Positions 18,178 to 28,070 of a stretch of DNA of 64,000 nt are shown piece after piece. Source of the stretch: Simiduia sp. 21SJ11W-1 (lineage in GTDB: Bacteria; Pseudomonadota; Gammaproteobacteria; Pseudomonadales; Cellvibrionaceae); the NCBI RefSeq assembly GCF_024138675.1, contig NZ_CP090959.1, positions 3,272,501 to 3,336,500 on the forward strand. The letters run 5' to 3'. How positions within the stretch are numbered: the stretch's first letter is position 1; every line of letters begins with the position of its first letter. A model generated the notes under the pieces. That model made no database searches, was not told the DNA's origin, and worked only from the letters and a program-made list of their open reading frames with translations. A program made the position numbers and the translations under genes.

Positions 18178-18804
18178 TTAGCTTACGATGTCGAGCAGTT
18201 CAACATCGAACACCAGCGCCGAGAAAGGTGCAATGGCACCACCGGCACCGCGCTCGCCGTAGGCCAGCTGATGCGGCACGTACAAACGCCACTTGGAACC
18301 CACAGGCATCATTTGCAGCGCCTCGGTCCAGCCGGCAATCACACCGCTAACGGGGAATTCCGCTGGCTGGCCACGGTCGTATGAGCTGTCGAATACATCG
18401 CCATTGATCAAGGTGCCGTGGTAGTGGGTGCGCACGGTGGAATCGGCGGTGGGCTTGCTGCCGGCGCCTTCGTTAATCACTTCGTACTGCAGGCCTGAGG
18501 CCAGGGTAACCACGCCGTCGCGTTTGGCGTTCTCAGCCAGGAATGCCTCGCCTTCACCGGCGGCGGCCTTGGCTTGGGCCTCTTGCTGGGCACGCATGCG
18601 CTCGCTGATTTCCTTGAAGGCTTTGTGCAGGTCTTCCTCGGGCACCTGGGAGGGGCGCCCTGCCATCACATCGGCCAAGCCCGCCACTACAGCGTCTGCA
18701 GATAAGCCATCGAAGGGGTTAGACATCAGCTGATCGCCCATCTGGCGGCCAATTCCGTAGCTCACCTGCTTTTCTACGCTGTTAAACTTCTCTGAATCAG
18801 ACAT
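18178..18804 (-). CDS. fklB: FKBP-type peptidyl-prolyl isomerase (FklB-like)
   Basis: Prolyl isomerase with an N-terminal dimerisation domain. I start it at ATG 18804 (MSDSEKFNSVEKQVSYGIG), where similarity to the FKBP_N domain begins; an in-frame ATG at 18948 would add 48 low-complexity residues overlapping the next gene. The 208-residue product has FKBP_N at about 7-100 and the catalytic FKBP domain at about 110-206 (TVRTHYHGTLINGDVFDSS, VIAGWTEAL). There is no signal peptide, so it should be cytoplasmic, as FklB is. Confidence 0.88.
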   Translation of the reverse strand: MSDSEKFNSVEKQVSYGIGRQMGDQLMSNPFDGLSADAVVAGLADVMAGRPSQVPEEDLHKAFKEISERMRAQQEAQAKAAAGEGEAFLAENAKRDGVVTLASGLQYEVINEGAGSKPTADSTVRTHYHGTLINGDVFDSSYDRGQPAEFPVSGVIAGWTEALQMMPVGSKWRLYVPHQLAYGERGAGGAIAPFSALVFDVELLDIVS

Positions 18805-18895
18805 TACACACTCGCTTGTCAAAAGGTCGGCAGTGTAACAGAGCGCGGCCGCCCTGTGGACGGACCCGGGAGTTCTAGCCAGCAAAGGCTGGCCG

Positions 18896-19210
18896 CTAGA
18901 TGCGGTGGGGCGAGAGCTCAATGGCCTCCAGGCGATTGCCCAGCACACTCACCAGGCCCGAATTGCGGTCTTCACCGGTGGCGGTAAATTCAAAACCGTA
19001 GATACGGCGCACGCGCACCCAACCACTGCGGTCACGCCCCAGCGAGAGCTTATACAAGGCGATGGTGCCATCGAGCAGCTGCAGGCCGTCAGCCTCGCAC
19101 CGCCTGCGCACGGCATTTACCGTAATTTCTTTGATACGGGCCACGCGCAAGGTGTACCAGCCAAACCAGCACACCACAAACAGTAATATCAGGTCTGTCA
19201 GCTCAAGCAT
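18896..19210 (-). CDS. DUF3301 small membrane protein
   Basis: Uncharacterised family found in gammaproteobacteria. The ATG at 19210 overlaps the stop of the upstream gene by eight bases. The 104-residue product starts with one membrane helix (LILLFVVCWFGWYTL, about residues 5-20), followed by a basic, soluble beta-rich domain with RDRSGWVRVRRIYGFEF. The helix and following Arg/Lys suggest a cytoplasmic C-terminal domain. No function is assigned. Confidence 0.8.
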   Translation of the reverse strand: MLELTDLILLFVVCWFGWYTLRVARIKEITVNAVRRRCEADGLQLLDGTIALYKLSLGRDRSGWVRVRRIYGFEFTATGEDRNSGLVSVLGNRLEAIELSPHRI

Positions 19211-19505
19211 CGGCGTCTGGGTCCGTATTGCCAATCAGCACCTTGTAGTGCTCGCCGTAATCGGCCAGGTCTTCAGCCAAGAGCCGCTTAAACTGGGCCG
19301 CGTAATCGTGAAGTGATTGCTCACTGTCTTCTTTAAACGATGCCCTATCCAGCGAACTTGCCGCCAGCGCATAGGCATTAAAGCGGCTGGCAGCGCACAT
19401 TAGCGCCCCGCCCACTTGCGTTAACGGCATTGCATCAGAGGCTTGATTGGCCTGCTCGATAAAAGATTCCACCAACGCCCAAAACGCTTCTTCTGTATCT
19501 GCCAT
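19203..19505 (-). CDS. DUF3144 family protein
   Basis: Small soluble acidic protein of 100 residues, matching the uncharacterised DUF3144 family (start MADTEEAFWALVESFIEQAN; mid-part ALMCAASRFNAY). It is mostly helical, with no signal or membrane segment. It overlaps the DUF3301 gene by eight bases and starts ten bases after the murJ stop, so it is probably co-transcribed with both. Function unknown. Confidence 0.8.
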   Translation of the reverse strand: MADTEEAFWALVESFIEQANQASDAMPLTQVGGALMCAASRFNAYALAASSLDRASFKEDSEQSLHDYAAQFKRLLAEDLADYGEHYKVLIGNTDPDADA

Positions 19506-19515
19506 GTTTATTTCC

Positions 19516-21105
19516 TCAACGAGTTTTCAAGTGCCGCATGCGCATACCGGCCAACACCAGGCCCAGCGCGTATACGCCAAAACCCACACCACAAATTAAT
19601 GCCAGCCAACCGGCGCGCTGCCACCAGCTAACAAGCGCCCACTGGGGCGCCCACTGCAATATCACAAGCAGCCACGCAAGCAAGGCCGCATTCGCCACCA
19701 AGGCCTGCACCGCGAAAGATCGCCAACCGCCGTCTGGCCATATGACCTTGCGGCTGGCCAACCCCCAGTAAAGCAGGCCCGCATTCAACAGAGAAGATAC
19801 CGCCGTGGCGAGCGCCAGGCCCACATGCCCCAGCTGAAAATAACTGTGCAGCGGCAACACAAAGGCCAGGTTCAACACCATATTGGCCACCATGGCCACC
19901 ACCCCAATACGCACCGGGGTTTTCATATCCTGGCGGGCATAAAAGCCCGGCGCCAACACCTTAATCAACATAAACGCCGTAAGCCCCAGCGCATAGGCCT
20001 GCAAACTCAAGCCCGACATGGCGATGTCGCCCACGCTGGTTTTACCGTATAAAAACAAGGTGCTGAGAATGGGCACGGCCAGCAATAGCAGTGCAAGCGT
20101 AGACGGCAACGCCACCAGCAACACCATGCGCAAAGACCAGTTCAGGGTTTTGTTGAAGGTTTCGGCATCGGCACTGGCGTGCTGGCGCGAAAGGCTTGGC
20201 AAGATCACCGTGGCAATTGCCACCCCGAACACCCCCAGCGGCAGTTCGGCCAAGCGGTCTGAATAGTACAACCAAGACACAGAGCCCGTCGGTAAAAAAG
20301 AAGCCAGCACCGTATCCAGCAGCAGGTTAATTTGCGATACCGACACCCCAAATAGCGCAGGTACCATCAGCACCATTACGCGCTTTACGCCTGGGTGTGC
20401 AAAATCCGCCGAAGGTACCGGCAGCAGGTGAATGCGCGCTAAAAACGGCAATTGGAACAGCAGCTGGATACAACCGGCGGCAAATACGCCCCAGGCCAGA
20501 GCCAGCACCGGCACCTCAAACCAGCCAGAGGCCACAACGGCCGCAAAAATAAGGGAAATATTCAACAGCACCGGCGTCACCGCGGGCACGGCAAAGCGGT
20601 CGTAACTATTGAGAATGGCGCCTGCCAGCCCCGTGAGAGAAATCAGCAGCAAATAGGGAAAGGTGATGCGAATCATCTCGCTCACCAGCGCAAATTTGGC
20701 CGGGTCTGCACTAAAGCCCGGCGCAAACAGCCAGGCCACCCAAGGCGCGCCCAAGCAGGCCAACAGCGTAATCACTACCAGCGCCGAACCCAGGCAGCCG
20801 GCTACGGCATTCACCAAGGCCTGTACGGCTGCATGGCTGCCCTGGCTGCGGTATTCAGACAACACCGGCACAAACGCCTGGGCGAAGGCACCCTCGGCAA
20901 ACAGTCGGCGCAGGAAATTTGGAATTTTAAAGGCAACGAAGAAGGCATCTGCCCCGGCTTCCGCGCCAATGAAACGGGCGAACACCATGTCGCGCACAAG
21001 CCCCAGTATGCGCGAAAGAAAGGTCATCACAGACACCACACCACTGGAGCGCAGCAGGCCGGGAGGCGGCTTGACGGGGGAGGAAGCGGGGGCTGGCTGG
21101 CTCAC
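19516..21105 (-). CDS. murJ: Lipid II flippase MurJ
   Basis: Multi-pass membrane protein of the MOP superfamily that flips lipid II across the inner membrane for peptidoglycan synthesis. The product would have about 14 helices. The family hallmark follows a short leader: LLRSSGVVSVMTFLSRILGLVRD, shown here only as a landmark around residues 17-39. I prefer GTG 21105 (529 residues), which has AGG five bases upstream, over an ATG at 21183. The adjacent rpsT and ribF-ileS block is the conserved setting for murJ, but an HD-GYP gene separates it from rpsT here. Confidence 0.93.
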   Translation of the reverse strand: MSQPAPASSPVKPPPGLLRSSGVVSVMTFLSRILGLVRDMVFARFIGAEAGADAFFVAFKIPNFLRRLFAEGAFAQAFVPVLSEYRSQGSHAAVQALVNAVAGCLGSALVVITLLACLGAPWVAWLFAPGFSADPAKFALVSEMIRITFPYLLLISLTGLAGAILNSYDRFAVPAVTPVLLNISLIFAAVVASGWFEVPVLALAWGVFAAGCIQLLFQLPFLARIHLLPVPSADFAHPGVKRVMVLMVPALFGVSVSQINLLLDTVLASFLPTGSVSWLYYSDRLAELPLGVFGVAIATVILPSLSRQHASADAETFNKTLNWSLRMVLLVALPSTLALLLLAVPILSTLFLYGKTSVGDIAMSGLSLQAYALGLTAFMLIKVLAPGFYARQDMKTPVRIGVVAMVANMVLNLAFVLPLHSYFQLGHVGLALATAVSSLLNAGLLYWGLASRKVIWPDGGWRSFAVQALVANAALLAWLLVILQWAPQWALVSWWQRAGWLALICGVGFGVYALGLVLAGMRMRHLKTR

Positions 21106-21197
21106 AAAAACCTGACCTGAAAGTAAAGACCGGCAGTGTACCCATTTCCTTGGCGCCACAAAAGCCGCGAGCAGAGCGGGCACTCGGCAATACTGCG

Positions 21198-22427
21198 CTA
21201 GCTTGCCTGCCAGAGTTCATCCAGATCTTTGAACTGCCACTGCTCCGGCGGCTCGCGCCCGTCTATGACTTCGGTGCAACCGGGGTCGGCCAAATCCACC
21301 ACCAATGGCGGTATACGCGCTTTGTTAGCCACGCTGTAAAACACCTTTACCCGGGGCTTCAGGAGCGACTGCTGGCCTTGCTCAAGCACCACAGCCAGGC
21401 GCTTGGAGCGCAGCCGCACCAGTGAGCCCGTGGGGTAAATACCAATACTTTTTACGAAAGCCTGAAACACCTGCTGATCAAAATGCCCCTCGCTCCACTC
21501 CGCCATTTTGCGCAGCGATTCCGCTGGGTCCCAGCCGCGCTTGTAGGGCCTGTTGGAGGTAATGGCGTCATACACATCGCACACGGCCGTCATTTTACTG
21601 AGCAGGGTTATATCATCATTGGCCAGGCCGTGAGGGTAACCGCTGCCGTCCACTTTTTCGTGGTGGTGCAGGCAGGCGTCCATCACCGCAGCGCTTGCCG
21701 TGCCCGCCTCTTGCAGCAGCGCATGGCCCTTTTCAGGGTGCGCCTTCACAATCACGAACTCTTCATCGGTGAGCCTGCCGGGCTTGTTGAGCACCTCCAT
21801 GGGGATCAACGCCTTGCCCATGTCGTGCAGCAGGCCTGCAAGCCCTGCCTGCTGTACTTGCGCGTCATCAAGCCCCAATTCACGGGCCAGCGCGATCATC
21901 AGCGCGCACACCGCCACCGAGTGCATGTAGGTGTATTCATCGGCATTTTTCAGCCGCGCAAGGCTAATCAGTGCACCTGGGTTGCGGCTTACCGAGGAGG
22001 AAATTTCCTCCACCATGGCCTGGCAATCTTCGGCGCTCACCGCTTTGCCCATGCGCGCCTCGGCGAACATCTGGGTCACCGCCTCTTTGGCACGGCCACA
22101 TATTTTCTGCGCGCGCGCCAGTTCCTGCGCCATGGAGGCCTTAATTTGCGCCTTGTTAATAGGCGCCTGGGCGATGGCCTCTACATCCGGCGCCGCCGCC
22201 TGGGGGCGCTCCTTTTCCTGGGCTTCAGTAATGTCTTTGCCCTGCTGGGTATCAATCCAGAGCTCGGTAATGCTGCTGGCGAGCACGCGCTGACGATCCG
22301 CCTCGGAATCCAGCAGAAACTTACTGCGCCAGAAAGGGTGCTCCATCCACGAGCCGCAAAACTCCTCTATGAACATGCCCACTTCCAGCATGTGTTTGGG
22401 GATCTTCTTGAGGTGCTTAGCCGCCAT
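21198..22427 (-). CDS. HD-GYP domain protein, probable cyclic-di-GMP phosphodiesterase
   Basis: Has an N-terminal DUF3391 domain (start KKIPKHMLEVGMFIEEF) and a C-terminal HD-GYP domain with HDMGK and HHEKVDGSGYP, the metal-binding and signature motifs for c-di-GMP hydrolysis. The 409-residue start at ATG 22427 is preferred: a longer reading to 22529 would run through the rpsT promoter and place residues before DUF3391. It could affect pili or exopolysaccharide, both encoded nearby, through c-di-GMP, but that link is inference. It lies between murJ and rpsT, which are usually adjacent. Confidence 0.88.
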   Translation of the reverse strand: MAAKHLKKIPKHMLEVGMFIEEFCGSWMEHPFWRSKFLLDSEADRQRVLASSITELWIDTQQGKDITEAQEKERPQAAAPDVEAIAQAPINKAQIKASMAQELARAQKICGRAKEAVTQMFAEARMGKAVSAEDCQAMVEEISSSVSRNPGALISLARLKNADEYTYMHSVAVCALMIALARELGLDDAQVQQAGLAGLLHDMGKALIPMEVLNKPGRLTDEEFVIVKAHPEKGHALLQEAGTASAAVMDACLHHHEKVDGSGYPHGLANDDITLLSKMTAVCDVYDAITSNRPYKRGWDPAESLRKMAEWSEGHFDQQVFQAFVKSIGIYPTGSLVRLRSKRLAVVLEQGQQSLLKPRVKVFYSVANKARIPPLVVDLADPGCTEVIDGREPPEQWQFKDLDELWQAS

Positions 22428-22504
22428 AGTGCCGTGGGCTCCAACTGTGAACTGCCCCAGTAAGACTAGCCGCCCGCCGGCGGAATGCCAAAACCCGATA
22501 GGTG

Positions 22505-22532
22505 TTGACATCATCTTGTAAATACGCATAAT
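22505..22532 (+). promoter_or_regulatory. Sigma-70 promoter of rpsT
   Basis: TTGACA (22505-22510), a 16-base spacer and CATAAT (22527-22532) form a near-consensus promoter 45 bases before the rpsT start. Confidence 0.85.
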
Positions 22533-22576
22533 GTCGCGTCCTTGATTTGTACCAAGTTATTCACAGGAGCAACACG

Positions 22577-22843
22577 GTGGCTAATTCACCCCAAGCTAAA
22601 AAACGTGCTCGTCAGAACGAGAAGGCTCGTAAGCACAACGCCAGCCTGCGCTCCATGACGCGCACATATTTGAAAAAAGTGGTTTCAGCAATCAAAGCTG
22701 GCGACCAAGAAGCAGCTAAAGCAGCCTTTGCTGCCGCTGTACCCGTCCTCGATCGCATCGCGGATAAGGGCATCATCCACAAGAACAAGGCCGCTCGCCA
22801 CAAGAGCCGCCTGAATGCGCAAATTAAAGCCCTGGCTGCTTAA
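22577..22843 (+). CDS. rpsT: 30S ribosomal protein S20
   Basis: Primary 16S rRNA-binding protein of the small subunit. Translation starts at GTG 22577: AGGAG is seven bases upstream and the product ([21 protein letters not shown]) then matches S20 exactly at its start. It has 88 residues, strongly basic and helical, of usual length. The non-AUG start recalls E. coli rpsT, which uses UUG and is subject to translational control by S20. It is a single-gene unit with its own promoter and terminator. Confidence 0.97.
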   Translation: MANSPQAKKRARQNEKARKHNASLRSMTRTYLKKVVSAIKAGDQEAAKAAFAAAVPVLDRIADKGIIHKNKAARHKSRLNAQIKALAA

Positions 22844-22862
22844 TTTGCCCTCGTGGTGATGT

Positions 22863-22890
22863 AAAAAAACCGGCGCAAGCCGGTTTTTTT
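22863..22890 (+). terminator. Rho-independent terminator after rpsT
   Basis: ACCGGC-GCAA-GCCGGT with A-run before and T-run after. The symmetric A/T runs would also end minus-strand transcripts. Confidence 0.93.
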
Positions 22891-22938
22891 ATGCCTGAAC
22901 AACGGATCAGGGCACCCGAAGGCGCCCCGCCCCCAGCC

Positions 22939-24102
22939 CTACAGCTCCATTTCCACCACAGTGGTGGGCATCAGGCTCAGCACCAGGTTATCGCGGTGAA
23001 TCAGCTCCACCTCATCCATATAACCCAGTATTTCCTCAATGCTCTCGCTGGACTGGCCGGCAATGCGGCGGGCATCCAGCGCGCAGTAGTTTGCCAAGCC
23101 ACGGGCCACTTCATTGCCCTCGCGATCCAGGCACAGCACCATGTCGCCACGGTTGAAGCTGCCAAACACGTCGGTGACCCCAACAGACAACAGGCTGCTA
23201 CCATGCTCGCGCAGGCTTTCCACTGCACCGTCATCAAGGATCAACTCGCCACAGGTTTGCAGGTGGCCGGCTAACCAGTTCTTACGCGCCGTTTGCGGCT
23301 CTTCATCAGAGAGCAGCAAGGTACCCAGCGCCTCGCCCTGGGAAAGCCTGTCTATCACATCGGGAATGCGCCCCCCCACAATCACCGTGTGCGTGCCCGA
23401 AAGCGCCGCCAGGCGTGCTGCCCGCACCTTGGTGACCATGCCACCCCGGCCCAGGGCACCGCCATCGCCCGCCATTTCATCCAGGCGCTCGTCGCTGGCC
23501 GGCACGCGGTCTAGCAACTTGGCATCCGGGTTGCTGCGCGGATCATCGGTATACATGCCGTCTTGGTCGGTCAGCAGAATCAGCACATCGGCCTCCACAA
23601 TGTTGGCCACCAACGCACCCAGGGTGTCGTTATCGCCAAAGCGGATTTCATCTGTGACTACGGTATCGTTTTCATTCACGATGGGCACAACGCCCAATTC
23701 AATGAGCGTTTTGATGGTTGAGCGCGCATTCAGGTAGCGCTCACGCGAGGCGAGATCGTCATGCACCAGCAAAATTTGCGCTGTTTGCAGATCGTACTTC
23801 AGAAATTCTTTTTCGTAGTTGTGCACCAGCGCCATCTGGCCCACGGCGGCGGCTGCCTGCAGCTCGTGCATCGCGTGCGGGCGGGTGGCCCACCCCAGGC
23901 GCCGCATACCGGCAGCCACAGCACCGGAAGACACCAGCACTAATTCAATGCCCTGCTGCCGCAGGCGCGCCATCTGCTCCACCCATCCGGCTATGGCGGG
24001 CTTATCCAGCCCCCGGCCATTGTTGGTGAGTAGCGAGCTGCCAATCTTAACAACCCAACGCTGTTTATTAAGTAACTCGGTCCGTTTACCACTTGTCTCC
24101 AT
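22939..24102 (-). CDS. proB: Glutamate 5-kinase
   Basis: First enzyme of proline synthesis; phosphorylates glutamate. The 387-residue protein has the amino-acid kinase domain ([23 protein letters not shown]) and a C-terminal PUA domain from about residue 285, the usual layout for E. coli-type enzymes subject to proline feedback. It lies 35 bases after obgE on the same strand, as in many proteobacteria. Confidence 0.96.
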   Translation of the reverse strand: METSGKRTELLNKQRWVVKIGSSLLTNNGRGLDKPAIAGWVEQMARLRQQGIELVLVSSGAVAAGMRRLGWATRPHAMHELQAAAAVGQMALVHNYEKEFLKYDLQTAQILLVHDDLASRERYLNARSTIKTLIELGVVPIVNENDTVVTDEIRFGDNDTLGALVANIVEADVLILLTDQDGMYTDDPRSNPDAKLLDRVPASDERLDEMAGDGGALGRGGMVTKVRAARLAALSGTHTVIVGGRIPDVIDRLSQGEALGTLLLSDEEPQTARKNWLAGHLQTCGELILDDGAVESLREHGSSLLSVGVTDVFGSFNRGDMVLCLDREGNEVARGLANYCALDARRIAGQSSESIEEILGYMDEVELIHRDNLVLSLMPTTVVEMEL

Positions 24103-24137
24103 AGTTGACCCGCTCCCCGTTCAGGTCGGTCTCTTCT

Positions 24138-25394
<1,257 letters not shown>

Positions 25395-25435
25395 TTAGCC
25401 AACTTTGGGTACATCAAACCAATCGATCAAAACGC

Positions 25436-25465
25436 AAAAAGCCCCATCGCGGACGACAGGGCTTT
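25436..25465 (-). terminator. Terminator/attenuator between rpmA and obgE
   Basis: On the minus strand AAAGCCC pairs with GGGCTTT across a 13-base loop, and the 3' arm runs into TTTTTG. It probably reduces read-through from rplU-rpmA into obgE-proB. Confidence 0.8.
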
Positions 25466-25489
25466 CCGAATACCAGGCAAAGGCCGAAA

Positions 25490-25750
25490 TTAAGCAGCAG
25501 GAATGATGCTTACAAATTTACGGCTCTTGTCGCCTTTTACTTCAAACTTCACTTCACCGGTTGCCTTGGCAAACAGGGTGTGATCTTTACCAACACCTAC
25601 GTTCTCACCGGCGTGGAAGCGAGTGCCACGCTGACGAACCAGGATGTTGCCTGCCAGCACTTGCTGACCGCCAAAGCGCTTAACACCAAGGCGTTTACTT
25701 TCGGAATCGCGACCGTTGCGCGTACTACCGCCAGCTTTCTTGTGAGCCAT
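25490..25750 (-). CDS. rpmA: 50S ribosomal protein L27
   Basis: 86-residue basic protein near the peptidyl-transferase centre. It starts [19 protein letters not shown], the conserved N-terminal arm, without the cleavable extension seen in Firmicutes. It follows rplU by 17 bases in the usual rplU-rpmA order. Confidence 0.98.
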   Translation of the reverse strand: MAHKKAGGSTRNGRDSESKRLGVKRFGGQQVLAGNILVRQRGTRFHAGENVGVGKDHTLFAKATGEVKFEVKGDKSRKFVSIIPAA

Positions 25751-25767
25751 GAGTCAATACTCCTCTA

Positions 25768-26079
25768 TTAAGCTTTGATGCCAGTGATTTTAACTTCAGT
25801 AAACCACTGACGATGACCTTGACGCTTCATCGAGTGCTTACGACGACGGAATTTAACAATTGTTACCTTGTCACCGCGACCGTGGCTTACGACTTCAGCT
25901 GTAACCTTGGCACCGTTCACCAAAGGCTCGCCCAGAGAAACCTTGTCGCCATCGGCGATCAGCATAACCTTGTCAAACTCAATGGTTTCACCGGTTGCTA
26001 CTTCGATTTTCTCGAGCTTGAGGGTTTCACCCTCGACTACGCGATGCTGCTTGCCACCGCTTTCAAATACTGCGTACAT
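25768..26079 (-). CDS. rplU: 50S ribosomal protein L21
   Basis: 103-residue protein that binds 23S rRNA. It has the typical start [14 protein letters not shown] and the basic [16 protein letters not shown] segment near the C terminus. GGAG lies six bases before the ATG. First gene of rplU-rpmA. Confidence 0.98.
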   Translation of the reverse strand: MYAVFESGGKQHRVVEGETLKLEKIEVATGETIEFDKVMLIADGDKVSLGEPLVNGAKVTAEVVSHGRGDKVTIVKFRRRKHSMKRQGHRQWFTEVKITGIKA

Positions 26080-26177
26080 TTACCGCTCCAATTGACAAAA
26101 TTGGACGACACGAAGTAGCTCACCCACCAAGGCTTGCGTTTTATTAACTTGCGTCGTATGCAATTTCAGGGTGCGCG

Positions 26178-26206
26178 ATTCTACTGGATGCCCAAAGCCC
26201 GCGCAA
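26178..26206 (-). promoter_or_regulatory. Sigma-70 promoter of rplU-rpmA
   Basis: On the minus strand TTGCGC, a 17-base spacer and TAGAAT occur about 100 bases upstream of the rplU start; a GCGC-rich sequence follows the -10. Confidence 0.75.
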
Positions 26207-26297
26207 GCTGCTTTTTTGATCAGGCGCCCAAGCCTTGACACCCCAACGCCCCCTGCCTAGCATGGCCGCGCCCTATCCCATAAGCGAAAAGAACCAG

Positions 26298-27260
26298 ATG
26301 CTGCCATTCCATCAAGCCGTTGCCACCGATTTCGAGCAGGTCAATCAGCTGATTATCGACAAGCTCCACTCCAACGTAGGCCTGGTGGAAAACATTGGCC
26401 ACTACCTGGTGGAAGCCGGCGGCAAGCGCCTGCGCCCGCTGCTGGTGCTGCTGTGCGCCAATGCGCTGGGCTATAAGAAGGAAGCAAGACTGGAGCTTGC
26501 CGCCATTATCGAATTCATCCACACCGCCACCTTACTGCACGACGACGTGGTAGACGTCTCGGCATTGCGCCGTGGGCGCCCCACCGCCAACGCCCAATGG
26601 GGCAACGCGCCCTCGGTACTGGTGGGCGATTTCCTTTACTCACGGGCCTTTCAGATGATGGTGCGCATCGGCAACATGGATGTCATGGGCATTCTGGCCG
26701 ACACCACCAACACCATATCCGAAGGTGAAGTACAGCAACTCGTAAACGCCAAGAACCCGGCAATCACCGAGGCCGACTACTACACCGTTATCCACAAAAA
26801 AACCGCCGCCCTGTTTGAAGCCGCCTGCGAAACCGCCGCCGTGCTTGCCGGCGCCGAGCCCGCGCTGCGCCAGGCCCTGCGCACCTACGGCTACCACCTG
26901 GGGCTGGCCTTTCAGCTGGTGGATGACGCGCTCGACTACCAGGGCGACGCCGAATCACTGGGTAAAAACGTGGGCGACGATTTAGCCGAAGGCAAACCCA
27001 CACTGCCACTGCTCAGGGCCATGCAACAGGGCACCGAGGCGCAGGCTGCACTGGTTGCCAAGGCGCTGCGCGAGGGTGATGCCAGCCAGCTAGATGCCGT
27101 AGTGACGGTGGTTGAAGCCACAGGCGGCGCCACCTACACCCTGGATGCCGCGCGCGCCCAAGCCCAAAAAGCCATTGCACAACTGGCCGAACTGCCCGAT
27201 TCCGACTATAAAAAGGCCTTGATCAGCTTGGCCAATTTCAGTGTAGATCGCGACCATTAA
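26298..27260 (+). CDS. ispB: Octaprenyl diphosphate synthase (polyprenyl synthetase)
   Basis: Elongates farnesyl diphosphate with IPP to the ubiquinone side chain. The 320 residues from ATG 26298 hold both aspartate-rich motifs, DDVVD (about residue 98) and DDALD (about 225), plus the GGKRLRP substrate-binding segment. Upstream in-frame ATGs at 26235 and 26262 also lack a clear ribosome site; I chose 26298 because E. coli IspB begins at about that point. It is divergent from rplU, the standard arrangement. Confidence 0.94.
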   Translation: MLPFHQAVATDFEQVNQLIIDKLHSNVGLVENIGHYLVEAGGKRLRPLLVLLCANALGYKKEARLELAAIIEFIHTATLLHDDVVDVSALRRGRPTANAQWGNAPSVLVGDFLYSRAFQMMVRIGNMDVMGILADTTNTISEGEVQQLVNAKNPAITEADYYTVIHKKTAALFEAACETAAVLAGAEPALRQALRTYGYHLGLAFQLVDDALDYQGDAESLGKNVGDDLAEGKPTLPLLRAMQQGTEAQAALVAKALREGDASQLDAVVTVVEATGGATYTLDAARAQAQKAIAQLAELPDSDYKKALISLANFSVDRDH

Positions 27261-27286
27261 GCCCCGCTGCCAGCCAATAGGCAGGC

Positions 27287-27314
27287 TAGACAAGCCCCGC
27301 TCAGCCGGTAGAAT
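27287..27314 (+). promoter_or_regulatory. Probable sigma-70 promoter of fabA
   Basis: TAGACA (27287-27292), a 16-base spacer and TAGAAT (27309-27314), placing the transcript start about 115 bases before fabA. Confidence 0.65.
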
Positions 27315-27332
27315 GGCGGGCTTTGCAGATTG

Positions 27333-27365
27333 GGAATGAATGCAGCGCTTGGCCCTGCTCATTCC
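27333..27365 (+). promoter_or_regulatory. Hairpin in the fabA leader
   Basis: GGAATGA and GCAG on the left pair with CTGC and TCATTCC on the right: 11 pairs with a two-base bulge and a 9-base loop. It starts just after the inferred transcription start. It is either an RNA stem or a palindromic operator; it does not resemble the FadR or FabR consensus. Confidence 0.5.
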
Positions 27366-27434
27366 ACCGGCCTTGCTTGCCGAGGCAACAACTACCCAGG
27401 CTCGACACAGGCCCCCAACCTAAATAGGCGACAT

Positions 27435-27959
27435 ATGATCCCTGAAGACAGAAAGAACGCCTACGCGCGCGAAGATCTCCTAGAGTGCGGCCACGGCCGT
27501 ATGTTTGGCCCAGGCAACGCACAACTGCCGGTACCCAACATGCTGATGCTTGATCGCATCACCCACATTTCCGCGCAGGGCGGCGAATTCGGTAAGGGCG
27601 AAATCATTGCCGAACTGGATATCACCCCAGACCTGTGGTTCTTCGACTGCCACTTCCCCGGCGACCCGGTAATGCCCGGCTGCCTGGGCCTGGATGCCAT
27701 GTGGCAGCTGGTGGGCTTCTTCCTGGCCTGGAAAGGCAACAAGGGCCGCGGTCGTGCACTGGGTTCAGGCGAGGTGAAATTCACCGGCCAAATCCTGCCA
27801 ACCGCCAAGAAAGTCACCTACCATATCAATCTGAAGCGCGTCATTGAGCGCAAACTCGTTATGGGTATTGCCGATGGCCGCGTCTCTGTAGATGGCAAAG
27901 ACATCTACTTTGCCAAAGATTTGCGTGTTGGCCTGTTCACCAACACCGACTCTTTCTAA
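27435..27959 (+). CDS. fabA: 3-hydroxydecanoyl-ACP dehydratase/isomerase
   Basis: Branch-point enzyme of anaerobic unsaturated fatty acid synthesis; dehydrates 3-hydroxydecanoyl-ACP and isomerises trans-2 to cis-3-decenoyl-ACP. The 174 residues start at ATG 27435 ([10 protein letters not shown]); the longer frame from 27330 passes through the leader. The active-site His73 and Asp87 lie in [21 protein letters not shown] at about residues 69-88. It is upstream of fabB, the usual pairing in gammaproteobacteria. Confidence 0.97.
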   Translation: MIPEDRKNAYAREDLLECGHGRMFGPGNAQLPVPNMLMLDRITHISAQGGEFGKGEIIAELDITPDLWFFDCHFPGDPVMPGCLGLDAMWQLVGFFLAWKGNKGRGRALGSGEVKFTGQILPTAKKVTYHINLKRVIERKLVMGIADGRVSVDGKDIYFAKDLRVGLFTNTDSF

Positions 27960-27980
27960 CTTAACCGAACACCCGCAGCC

Positions 27981-27998
27981 GGGCCGGCTTGCCGGCCC
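27981..27998 (+). other. GC-rich hairpin between fabA and fabB
   Basis: GGGCCGG-CTTG-CCGGCCC, without a T-run. It is likely an intercistronic RNA stem that could affect processing or stability rather than a terminator. Confidence 0.55.
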
Positions 27999-28070
27999 CA
28001 AAGCAATAACACAGGCTGCAACCGGCACCGCGCACCACCGGCGGGCCGCGACGATAATCAGAGGTCATAT

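Noticed and set aside
20452-21120. 222-residue open frame antisense to murJ
   Set aside because: Strongly basic low-complexity translation with no domain; murJ is clearly the real gene.
21483-22463. 326-residue open frame antisense to the HD-GYP gene
   Set aside because: His/Arg-rich shadow translation; the minus-strand frame carries the HD-GYP motifs.
22428-22529. Longer N terminus of the HD-GYP protein
   Set aside because: The added residues are before the DUF3391 start and cross the rpsT promoter.
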